A stretch of DNA of 64,000 nt from Isoetes taiwanensis (taxonomy: Eukaryota > Streptophyta > Lycopodiopsida > Isoetales > Isoetaceae). Shown here piece by piece: positions 9,730 through 19,878 of the stretch. The notes under the pieces are model-generated. The model was not told where the DNA came from. It did not search any database and saw nothing but the letters and a program-made list of their open reading frames with translations. The stretch is from NCBI GenBank assembly GCA_021234155.1, contig JAJEKV010000010.1:4436871-4500870 (forward strand), read 5' to 3'. The number at the start of each line of letters is the position of its first letter. Position 1 is the first letter of the stretch. The position numbers and the translations under genes were made by a program.

Positions 9730-11360
9730 CTAATGCAAAAAGAGGGACAAGCAAGCATGCTGGTCCCAATACCTCTTCAGATGCAAGACATTAATAGGAT
9801 TTGGTAACAACATTCCTGAGGCAACTTCTTGTAGCCAATATGAGTTGGTACCTGCAGCTTTCTGCACCACAAAAGGTCCCTCCCAAATATTATCAAATTT
9901 GCCTGCTGAGTCTTCTTTTGACTTATTCCACTTGAGGACAAGTTCTCCTTCTCTAAAAGTGCCTTGTATCCTATGTGCAGCTTTAAAAGCAGCCAGATCT
10001 TTGGCCTTTTTCAGCAAATTAGTATTCTCAGCCTCCATCCTATATTCATCTAGGTGTAGCAAGGCATCCAATCTTTCCTGCAAGGCATGTTCAAAAGGTA
10101 AACATAGTTTATAAGCTAACCTCAGGGAAGGCAACTCAAGTTCCACTGGTAAGACTGCCTCTATGCCATAAACCAAATTGAAGGGTGTATGATTTGTAGC
10201 TGTTTTGATAGTGACTCTATAAGCCCAAAGTGCATCCACTATTTTGACATGCCAATCTCTCTTATTGATCTGCAAGATATTTTTTAACACTTTGTTAGTG
10301 GCTTCAGCTTGTCCATTACCTTGGGGATAATATGAGGAGCTCTTGGTATGCTTGACCTTTAAGATGTCCAACAAGTTAGCAATAACTTCATTAACAAAAG
10401 GTGTGCCCCTATCAAAATGCAACTGAAAAGGAATACCAAACCTGGAACAAACATACTCATGTAAAAATCGGGGGTTTGTAGCAAAGATTAGCCACGCCTC
10501 AAAGGTATAGCCTCTACGCCCATTTAGTAAAATAATCTGTGGCCACAATGATATGCTGATGTTGACCTGCAGAAGAAGGATTAATAGGGCCAATATAATC
10601 TAACCCCCAAATTTGAAAGGGCCCTAGAGATATGATGGGATTAAGGGCAGCTGGAAGTAAAATTCTTTTACTAAAGATTTGGCATTGATGGCAAGTCTTT
10701 ATAATATCATAACAATCTTTAAAAACAGTAGGCCAATAATATCCAGACCTGAGAATCTTTTTTGCTGTAGTATCACCAGCAAAATGCCCTCCACAAATAC
10801 CTTTGTGCATTTCCCTGATGATTAGAGCAGACTCACTTTCATTCACACACCTCAACAAGACTCCATCTCGGTTGACTTTGCTCAAAACATTGTCTATCAT
10901 CTTGAATTGCCTGCATTTATCCTTGAGTCTCCTTTTTTGGTTTGAAGTGAAACTTGAGGAGATGATTCCATGTTGTAAGAAGTCTCTAATAGGTTGTTGC
11001 CAACCACCATCAACCTGATCTTCTGGAGTTACCTCTACATGAGCTACTGCAAGTGAAATGTCAGCAGTATCCAACTCATCCTCATGGTCAAAAAATATAT
11101 AAGGCAAGTAAAGGCTAGGACTTCGTACCAAATGTAATTCTTTTACAAAAATATCATAGCTTTGCAACTTACAAGCCCATCTTTGGATTTTTGGTTTGCT
11201 GGTTGCTTTACCAAACAGTAGACCCATTGGATTTTGCTTCATGTAGACTTGGACTTGACTCTTCAGAAGCAAGTGTCCTTGCCTATTGATAAGAAACATG
11301 AGGGCAGCAAAGACTTTTTTTCTATTCTGGTATATCTCTCTTCTAGAGCAGACCATTGTT
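9730..11360 (-). pseudogene. Array copy 2: integrase, frame broken near 10450-10510
   Basis: This is the same integrase as in copy 3 (19879-21534), which describes it in full. Zinc finger (GGHFAGDTT, CHQCQIF), DDE core and C-terminus are all present. The frame breaks at 10450-10510, where copy 3 has CTGGCAG, CCTGCC and CTCTGCC and this copy has CGGGGG, CCACGCC and CTCTACGCC. Every change sits on a CAG or CTG site. This is the pattern I attribute to consensus error, so the break may not exist in the organism. Confidence 0.85.
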
Positions 11361-12157
11361 TACTTGCAAATACTATGGTATGCTTATCCTGCATAAAATG
11401 GCTAATCCTATAGCTTTTTTTAGTAAATGATAATATAAACTTCAAATGGCATATTCAAATCTGGTTTTCTCAAGAGTGTGGCTTCACATATGGATAGAAT
11501 AAGAAAGTCAAAAGCCTCTTGGCATTCTGAAGTCCATGTGATAGGTATATGCTTACTTTCAGACTTAGAGAACTTACCTACCCTTGTCAATCTAGAGATG
11601 GGGCTTAAAATATGGGCAAAATTAGGAATATACATCCTAAGAAAACTTGTCATACCAACAAAACTTTTGACCTGTTTTAGATTCTTGGGAGGTGCTAATT
11701 TTTTGAGAGCTTCAATCTTGTCTTGAGCAACTTGAATGCCTTGGCTGGATAATTCATGCCCTAAGAGTTGTCCTTTTGATGCAAAAAAAATGCATTTCTT
11801 TGGATTTAGATTGACTCCTGAACTCCTGCACAAAGAACAAATTTTTGCAAGTAACTCCACATGATTAGATGGATGAGAGCCTAAGCAAAGGTCATCTAAA
11901 TACACCCTGAACTCCTCAGCAGACATGGATTTGAAAATAACATCCATTGCTCTTTGGAAGGTGGTTGGAGCATTCATAAAACCAAATGGCATTCTTTTCA
12001 TAGCATATGTACCCCAGGGAGTGATAAAAGAAGTCTTTGGCTGGTCTTCTTCTTTAATCTTTGATCCGGTTGAATCTCGAGAATCCATCCAAAATGAATA
12101 CACTTCCTTACTGCTATAAAGATATAAGATCTCTTCTAAAAAGGCAAAGGGTAACAA
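11263..12157 (-). pseudogene. Array copy 2: reverse transcriptase and degenerate RNase H
   Basis: RT blocks are clear on the reverse strand: TSFITPWGTYAMKRMPFG, FQRAMDVIF, and the catalytic EFRVYLDDLCLGSHP, followed by VNLNPKKCIFF and the thumb (KSFVGMTSFLRMYIPNFA). The RNase H-like domain follows at about 11150-11450 and lacks the acidic residues. Copy 2 differs from copy 3 by single bases near 12050-12110 and 11395, again mostly at CAG/CTG sites. The frame is broken but the domain is complete. Confidence 0.85.
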
Positions 12158-12190
12158 TCCTTGATGGTGGCTTTGTTGAGATCTCGATAA

Positions 12191-13861
12191 TCAATGCAAA
12201 TTCTTAAAGCACCACTTTTCTTCTCTCTGGGGAACAATGCAAGATACCCATTCTGGATTAATGATTTCAATAATCACACCTGCATCTAACATCTTGTTCA
12301 ATTCATCCTTTATTAGCCCCATAAGGGAAGCATTAATCCTCCTTAATTTTTGAAAAACTGGTTTACAACCTTCCTTGATTTTAATTTCAAATTGGCATAC
12401 CTCAGTTTTGATACCTGATAGTTCTGAATAGTCCCAAGCAAATACATCTTTTCTTTCTTCAAAAAACATTTGTATGCTCTCCCTGTTTTGATATTCAATC
12501 AAATCTCCAACAAACATAGTTCTAGGTATACCATTTTTTGTGATCACAATCTCTTGATCTCCTTCTTTTACGATGCATCAATGGTCAAAATAGGACAGAG
12601 TGCTTTTACTTCATTGTCATCAAGGTCATCTTCGGGAATAGCTCCCTCCTACCAAATGTGACATGAGAGTTTCCCTACACGGGGGCATCAGCCTCAAAAT
12701 TCTTTTCTCTTGGGATATGAGTGATCCTCCATGAAGCAAAAAACTTGAGAGCACTCCCATTGCCACGATTCTTCAAAAGCTCCATATCTGCATTTTTTGT
12801 TTGATAATCCCCTGAAACTTGTCTGCAAATTAATTGTGAATCACCATAAATATGGATATTGGCAATATCCATAGCTTTGGCTTCTTGAAGACCTGCAATC
12901 AAAGCTTTATATTCTGCCACATTAGAAGTGACTTGAGGAAAAGTTCTCCCTACCTTAGCTAAGAGTTTGTGAGAAGAATCTTTCAAAATAGCAGCAGATG
13001 ATGCAACATTTAGTTTTTTAGAGATACCTCCATCAAACCATAGAAAACCTGTTGGTCCTTGTTTGCTGGGAAGTGCACACTCCATAATAAGGGGAACCAT
13101 TTCATATTTTCTTGGTTTGGTGTTTTTTAACCTGTAAGATCCCAAAGGCTCCTCAATTAGCATTTCTTTAATAAAGTTTACCTCTTCTTTGGAGTCATAG
13201 GAGCCTTCTTGGTTGTAAATAGTAGCAGTTTGGGAGCCATTGGAGATGGTACATCTCCCTTGAGACCAGACTGGCCTAGCATCCACAGTAGCTAGCCATC
13301 TCCTCCCTAAAAGTAGGTCATAGATATCAGATTCATCTCCTATATCTTCAAAAGCCACCACAATAAAGTTAGCAACTACTGGTTATGCCTTACGTATTAC
13401 TTGTGCACTTTAGTCACCACACCAATAGGAGTAATTTTAGCATTATAAAAAGATCTTAGTAATATGGAAGCTCTCTCTGTCCACCTCGAAACCACACTTC
13501 TTCATAATGTGATATGGCATGATGTTTAGGGAGATCCCCATCAAGTAATACATTGGAAAAGGTAAAACCTCCTAGAGCACCCGAACATGTAAATGCTCCG
13601 GGGTCTTCTTCATTACGTGCTAGAATAAGATCGATTGGCATCGGTGAAGTTTATACAAGCATTTAATTGTTCACCACTAGTTTTTTGAAGCACTCTTTTT
13701 ACGTAGTGGGTGCAATCTTTAACAATGTGAAAAGATCCACACTCACCTTAGAGTTTTTGAGCAAGATATCCACTTCATCAAGGTCTTGGTCTTTCTTACC
13801 AAATTTTTCTTTGTGGAGGTGGAGCTATCACTTGAGGTATTTCCATTGTAGGTGAGGGAGA
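12191..13861 (-). pseudogene. Array copy 2: protease, archaeal-type RNase H and RT start, many small indels
   Basis: This is the same segment that forms one open frame of 603 codons in copy 3 (22255-24066). Here it is split into pieces by small changes near 12235, 12557, 12650, 12770, 13380, 13470-13640 and 13700-13830. The archaeal-type RNase H (12675-13050) is almost unbroken and keeps NVAEYKALIAGL, IYGDSQLIC and NFEADA. The damage is dense at 13380-13860, while flanking LTR sequence is almost clean. Most changes alter CAG or CTG triplets. Confidence 0.8.
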
Positions 13862-13899
13862 CCTAGTTGTGGGATGCCTACTCGATTCAAACATGTGTA

Positions 13900-15115
13900 T
13901 TGACTTCATTCATTCTTACGGTTTGCACTACCATAACTTCTTGGTCTTGGGAGCTTCAGAGCACTGAATAAACCTTATTGAAGTACTTGGTTCATAAATC
14001 TCACGAAGGTTTAGGTTTGACCTTTTTTCTTGTTCCTTGGCAAAGTATTCTTTAACAGCACATTTAACATCAGTATGACCAACTTCTTTACAGAAAGAAC
14101 AAACAGGACATTCTTTTCCAAAGTGGCCTTTCCTATTACATTTAGGACACACTTGCCAATAGCAAATTTCTGATGGATGAGTATTCCTATTGCAATGGAC
14201 ACATTCAGGGTAAGTTTTAACGATTTGTTCTTGCAGTTTTGAGCTCAACTAGTTGTTTGGTTAACTCTGCTAAAGCCTCAGTAACCTTAGATAGGTCTGA
14301 TTTAACCTCTGCAACTTGAGAACTAACTTCCTCCTCCTTAGATTTCTTCTTCTCTTTTTGTATGGCATACACTGGAATGGAAGGGTGATGGTCATAATGT
14401 GCATCAGTAGCATCAGGGTAAAAAGGATCATGGCCATGGTGGGAGATATGGTGCTTATCGGGGCAAGGTAGAGAGCATTTGAGTCGATCGAGTAGTTTTG
14501 GCAAAGACTTTGTATATGGAATCAAATCCTTCAGTTTGCTTGGATCTTAAGCAATTTTCTTTGGATATCCGGTCTTCTTTCGGACCATTGATGAAAGCAT
14601 TTACTAAAAAAGTGTGGGAATTGTGACTGTGTGCTCTTTGACACCTGCTCATAAATGTGCTAAATCTTTCTTTGTCTTGATTCACACTCTCCCCGCATGT
14701 ATAGAAAAGCTTTGCAATTCATTAACCAAATCTTTGGGAGCGACTAACTTACCAAACCGTCCGTAAATTTCTTGACGAGTTCATCCCATGAGGTGGTACC
14801 CATTAACTTCTCATAAGTTAACCAAGCACCCGACTTCACTCTCATCTTTGAAACATTTTTCAAATTTGAAAGCTTGCATCCTTTCTTGAAACCATAATCC
14901 CTGTAATAGTCTTCAAATATTCTCAAAAATGGTTAGCACTCATTTGGAATCAAAGGTAGGCAAAGGAACAGGGGACATTCAACTCAAACCGGTATGGCAT
15001 GTTCGGAGTAAGCTAGTTGAGAAACTTGAAGGCAATGGCCTTCTCTCGCAATAATCGATACATCAACATCTTCCAATGGTTCTGATTCTGCTGGAAATTT
15101 TTGCTTTGGAGCCAT
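13900..15115 (-). pseudogene. Array copy 2: gag, many small indels
   Basis: Gag of the Tat-like element, starting at the ATG at 15115 (MAPKQKF). The three zinc knuckles are readable at 14060-14215, and the gag fold is in pieces at 14455-14926. At least a dozen one- to three-base changes relative to copy 1 break the frame. They fall on CAG/CTG sites, for example 14040, 14220, 14460, 14535, 14580 and 14760. Compare the unbroken gag frame of copy 1 at 5590-6960. Confidence 0.8.
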
Positions 15116-15135
15116 GAGTTCTGAGATCCAGGAAT

Positions 15136-15153
15136 ATCTCGGTAGGACCTCCA
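15136..15153 (-). promoter_or_regulatory. Primer binding site, copy 2 (tRNA-Gln-like)
   Basis: Identical to the site at 6981-6998 and three bases inside LTR2. Confidence 0.6.
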
Positions 15154-15156
15154 AAA

Positions 15157-17110
15157 TGTTGACCCTAAACCTGGCTTATAGGTCAACCACAAGAAACCAA
15201 TTCGAGTTTTCACTCAAATTGGGGTTAGGACCTCCAGATCACTTAAGGTGATCAGTCTATGCAAGAAAATTCCAAAGATAAGTTCAAAAAGTTTGAGTTC
15301 TATACCTTTCCCATTTTCAAAAAATGACACCTTTGCCAAAACAATTGTGGTGTTGGAATGCAGATCGATTTTTTGAGTCAGATGCTGTAGACTTGCTCAA
15401 AAAAGTTGTAGGTAACCCACAGTAAAGCCTCTGACCAAGTCAGAGATTTAATCTGTGAGTTATTCGAGCTCAAAGTGAGGTCAAATTTTGGTCAATAGAG
15501 GTCAAATGTAGAAAACAGTGATCAGAAATTGAGATATGGAGTTGCCAATCACTTTTGTGAGAATTTCCAAAGTAGATAGGTTGCAATGGTGCTAGGGAAA
15601 GCAGTCAAATCCTCGTTTGGAGGTGTAGAAGTATTTTTTGTGACTGGATTTGGCAAAATACAGTCAAAACTGTTCAAACCCGAGAGCAATTCTTTTGAGT
15701 TTGAGCTATACTTGGTATTTTTGAATGATTCCAACTCCTTTGGCTTTCTTAACACCCAAGGATAGGTGGCAGATAGGCCAAAGGTGCTAAAAACACTCAG
15801 GGATTTTTCTATAGATTTTTTTGTGGCAAGAATTGCTAAGGTAAATATCCGAGACAAATTCGACAACTTGACAGTCAATTTGGATTGATATGAAGGTAAA
15901 TAGATCAAGATAATAACTGATAAGGATGCTTCATAGCTTCAAGTACAAGAAAATAATCATCAAAAGTCATAAGGTAATTTCTGAAAGTAATGTCAACTAA
16001 ATCTTGTAGATCCAGTTGAGGAGAGCTCAAGAACGTCAAGGATCGTCCAGATCTTGCTCAGCAATGATCAATGTATGATCTGAATACTTCTGGGCCTTCA
16101 AAATTTTCTCGGATCCAGTTTTCCCATATATATTTTCAAATTTAGTGGTTCCAATATCTTAGGGCTTGATTTGTGGTTCATTAAGTTTAGGAGCAGCGGG
16201 AATAAAAATAATAAGGTGGTTAGGGAAGGGTAGAGAGTCGATCCGGCATGATTTCAGCAGTTCCAGAGATTTAGGGTTCATGGCCGTAGATTTCGTGAAG
16301 TTCCCGCGATACGGTTCGCGTATTTCCCTTAGATATGCTGGGAATATTCCCGTATTTTGGATTTTTTGAAAGTTTTACCATGGTTCGAACTCAAGGCTTA
16401 TATTTTCTTGAAGTTTGATGCAAGCTTAGACCATGGTATCGAGCGTCCATATCCAAATTTGAAGTTTTTAGGGCCATGGAACCAATTTGAGGGAGTTGGG
16501 AACCAATAAGGGTGTAACCATAAGGCAAGAGGTGAAAAAGTAGAGGTTGGCCATGGGGGCAACAAGGACTCATGTGGATGATGGAGATGGAAGGTAATAA
16601 GATATGGATGTAGAAAAAACAAGGTCCATGACTTAAGCAAAGTGTGGAGTAAGTGTTTATGGCAAGGAAAAAGCAAATGTGGGGGGCAATGGTGCAAAAG
16701 TGGTTATGAAGAATGAATAAGGAAGATGTCATGGGAAAATTAACAAATGATGGTAATAAGATAGGTTGGGGATATAAGAAGGGAAAAATGGCTAAGCAAG
16801 GTGACAAGGGTGGAACCATATAAGGGAATCTTCCAAACTTTAACTTCCAAACTTCGAGCAATGTCTTCCAAACTTCATAACCCAGAATCTTCTAGAGCAT
16901 ATTCCTGACTAAGCATTTGACTTCAAATAAAATACCTCTTGTGAAGTTTGAACCTTGAGCATTGTTTGACTTGAAGCATGAACATCTTTTGACCTTCATA
17001 GCAATGTTGAGTGACAAGAATCTTCCAAGCTTTGACCTAGTCTTCTAAAGTGAATTGACCTAGTTTGAACATATAGATCTCCATTAGCATGTTGCCCTTT
17101 GGGGGCAACA
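15157..17110 (-). repeat. LTR2 of the Tat-like array
   Basis: 1954 bp, TGTTGACCC to GGGGGCAACA on the plus strand. It is the 3' LTR of copy 3 and the 5' LTR of copy 2 at the same time. It differs from LTR1 by scattered single bases, except for a patch at 16190-16330 where changes are dense. Confidence 0.92.
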
Positions 17111-17854
17111 TCTCGCCAAAACAAAAGAATGGCTGGTCCCCTCAGCCATAAAGGGTCTTCAATCTTGTACCAAGGTGCTTGAGTGAGAATCATGGTAGAG
17201 AGAGAGTGTAATGTGCAAGTGTTAATGGAATAGAAATGAATGTGGTGGAGGGGGGATGTGAATGGAATATGATAAGTGAAAAAGAATGAGAATGAGTGTG
17301 AACATGATAGGATAGTGATGGAAATGGAGTGTATGGGGGAAGAAAAATGTGAAAATGTTGAGGTCTCGCCAAAACAAAAGAATGTGTGTCTCCTTAATAT
17401 CTTCAAGAGCAACTCTGCTAGGATGGTGAAGCTGAATTGCAGAGTGCTTTCTTCCTGGGGAAATGAACAACAAGAATAAGAGGTTTAAATGGATGGCAGG
17501 GCTACTTATGGCAGATGAATAAAAATGGGAAAAGGGTGCACCTGTCATGGAAACACACAAACTAGTTAATCTTAATACCTTGTAACTCTGCTATGGTGGT
17601 GAAGCTGATTTGCAGAGTGCCTTTATGGGAATGAGAATAGGAGTAAGAAGTCTAGATGAATAACAGGACCACTTATGGCAGGTGGATGAAGATGGAAAAA
17701 AGGGTGCTCCTGCATATGGCACTTGGTAAAGCATTAGTAATCACTATTTTTCTTGAGATCATTCATACTGTCCTCAAGTCAACCCAACCTACAATCATAA
17801 AATTAACCCATTAAAATAACATGCTCAAAGAATTAAATAAATCTAACTATGCTA
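17111..17854 (-). other. Array copy 3: 3' untranslated stretch, interrupted by the LINE
   Basis: Homologous to 8955-9720; no gene. It contains the same imperfect 140-bp direct repeat (17405-17545 and 17580-17720). Its integrase-proximal end is displaced to 19851 by the LINE insertion. Confidence 0.65.
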
Positions 17855-17870
17855 ATTCTACCATAGATTT

Positions 17871-19850
17871 GGGCAAAGCTATCTCTTATGGGAAGGGAGT
17901 CCAGAAGGATGATGATGGCGGTCGCTCATGATGATGGCGCTTAGGGCTGCCGGCGGTTCTCCTTGTAACTTGAGCATCCGGACTCCGTTTTTGATGATCT
18001 TTGGTTCGTTGGAAAGCTTGTCCCGAGAGCTCTCCATCAACATCAATTTTGTTAGGGTTTGCTGTCAGGTTAGGGGCCGGATTTGGGTCTGTTCCAATTC
18101 GGCCAAGTATAGTAGGGATGGGGAAGACAGATATTGCTCCAGCATCCAAGGCGGCGGCAAAACGGCGTGAGTCTACCACCAGTTTGGTGATACGTGATGC
18201 CCCAATTGCTGCGCAAAAAGAGGTAAATAATTCAGTTGGAAGCTCTTTGCCTTCGGTGGTGGCTAGTCCAGTGGTTCTTGAAGAAAGGGATTTTCCTCCC
18301 TTGCAAGGCGCTGTGAATAAGGGAGTGGAAGTTAATGGGAATTTGCATCAAACTGGTACAGATTCCTGTCCTAATGTAGATTCTCAGCCTCGGACAAATG
18401 ATAGTGCTTGGAAGTCATCTGATTCTGTTACAAAAGTTTCATATCAAAGATTTAGTGATTGGCTTTGTAAGGATATTTCTAATGCATCTAGAAAGGCAAG
18501 GGTAGCATCTGCTTTACAGGTATTGTCTGAAGGGAGTAAGGAGGAGTTGTCTGCAATTTTGGATACATTGAAAGCCCGACAGGTTCAGCTTCAACAGCAG
18601 TTGCCTCCAGATGACATATTTTACCAGTCTGATTGTCAGAGTGTGGTTCAAGCTTCTGGTATTCCTGTGGTTGAGGTGGACCATCAAGCTCATATTAAGT
18701 GTGCTGAGAACTTATCTTCCTGTGCAGTTCTTGGGTATTTTACTGGTGGTTATTTAGATTTTTCTCGGTTTCGTGTTTGGTTATCTCGGCTTTTGAGACG
18801 CCTTCAACTTCCCCCTTTTCAGTCCATCAAGTTGTTGGCAAAAAACTTTGTTCTTATTATGTTTGAAAGCAGTGATGCAGTGGAATCTTTGGTATCAAGA
18901 GGGATTGATCCACTTGGTGGAGAATATATGATGTACCAGTATTATTCTCCTGGCTTCACACCAGATATGGTTCGTGCATTAAAGATGCCTTGCTGGTTCT
19001 CGATACCTAATCTTCCTCCTGATCTAATGGCTCATCAATTTCTAGTTGCAATTGCAACGGGACTTGGGGTTCATATCTCACACTCCATCATGAATGGTCC
19101 AAGAATTTGTGTTTCTATGCCAGTGGACTCGCCTTTACCAGATTGTATAGTTGTGAAGAGCGGACCTTGGTATAAAAAGCTGGATCTTAAGCTTCTGAAT
19201 GGTCCAGAATTAGCCCGTTTATTTCCTGATAAGGAGGCTTTTGTTAGCTTTCGTCGAGGTACTCATGCGTCTCAGGCATGTGTTCAACATTCTTCCCAAG
19301 TTCAAGCTCCCACTGTTATTTCTTCATCTATACATGATCAACCTTTGCCGGTTGCTTTGCATCCCTCGGCTATGGAAGATGCTCTAGATACAGTTCCGGT
19401 GGTGTCATCCTTAGCACCATCGGCTGCAGCTATAGTCCCTACCACTCTCCATGTTGCAGCTTCTGCCTCTCATGCTTCTGAGGTTGTTATGGCTGATGGT
19501 CCTAATCTTCAGTGCGCTAAAGAGCCATGGCAACAGGTCAATTGGAAGAAGGCAGCGCGGAAGAAGTCTGTGATATCATCTCATGAGGCTATCCTGCCTC
19601 ACACTATTCAATGGCATGAGAATTTGATGTCTGTTGATGATCATCTCGATGACGTAGAACATGATGACTGTGATGAGGCTATTAAACGCCTCAAGGTGGC
19701 ACAAGGGTTATGATTATACTCTGTGTACGGGTGGTTTTGCTTAGTGGACTACTTCGTCCTCTAGGTTTTGAGTCCCATGTCACAGATCTCTTGTATGTAT
19801 CTTGATTTTCCTTGATAATAAATTGTCGTTCTTCAAAAAAAAAAAAAAAA
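17871..19850 (+). mobile_element. ORF1-only LINE copy with poly(A) tail and 16-bp target duplication
   Basis: This is an insertion of 1980 bp. It ends in a run of 16 A residues (19835-19850) and is flanked by exact 16-bp repeats: ATTCTACCATAGATTT at 17855-17870 and again at 19851-19866. Array copy 2 shows the empty site at 9701-9722. Poly(A) plus a duplication of this length is the signature of target-primed reverse transcription by LINE machinery. It encodes ORF1 but no endonuclease or reverse transcriptase, so it needed proteins from another element. Confidence 0.92.
18118..19713 (+). CDS. LINE ORF1-like protein (DUF4283-type RNA-binding)
   Basis: An uninterrupted frame. An upstream in-frame ATG at 18001 would add 39 residues; I prefer the ATG at 18118 (MGKTDIAPASK), which begins a basic stretch. 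The middle part (VLGYFTGGYLDFSRFRVWLS, IKLLAKNFVLIMFESSDAVE, CWFSIPNLPPDLMAHQF) matches the pattern of plant LINE ORF1 proteins with a DUF4283 domain, which bind nucleic acid. I see no CCHC zinc knuckle. The C-terminal part is Ala/Ser/Val-rich and ends with PWQQVNWKKAARKK and an acidic stretch. The gene is followed by about 120 bp of 3' UTR with AATAAA-like TAATAAATT (19817-19825). The family call comes from pattern recognition, not a search. Confidence 0.75.
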   Translation: MGKTDIAPASKAAAKRRESTTSLVIRDAPIAAQKEVNNSVGSSLPSVVASPVVLEERDFPPLQGAVNKGVEVNGNLHQTGTDSCPNVDSQPRTNDSAWKSSDSVTKVSYQRFSDWLCKDISNASRKARVASALQVLSEGSKEELSAILDTLKARQVQLQQQLPPDDIFYQSDCQSVVQASGIPVVEVDHQAHIKCAENLSSCAVLGYFTGGYLDFSRFRVWLSRLLRRLQLPPFQSIKLLAKNFVLIMFESSDAVESLVSRGIDPLGGEYMMYQYYSPGFTPDMVRALKMPCWFSIPNLPPDLMAHQFLVAIATGLGVHISHSIMNGPRICVSMPVDSPLPDCIVVKSGPWYKKLDLKLLNGPELARLFPDKEAFVSFRRGTHASQACVQHSSQVQAPTVISSSIHDQPLPVALHPSAMEDALDTVPVVSSLAPSAAAIVPTTLHVAASASHASEVVMADGPNLQCAKEPWQQVNWKKAARKKSVISSHEAILPHTIQWHENLMSVDDHLDDVEHDDCDEAIKRLKVAQGL

Positions 19851-19878
19851 ATTCTACCATAGATTTTTTAAAATTTCT

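Noticed and set aside
13380-15060. Dense mutations as RIP-like or deaminase editing
   Set aside because: Many changes are insertions or deletions and are not C-to-T or G-to-A; error at methylated CHG sites fits better.
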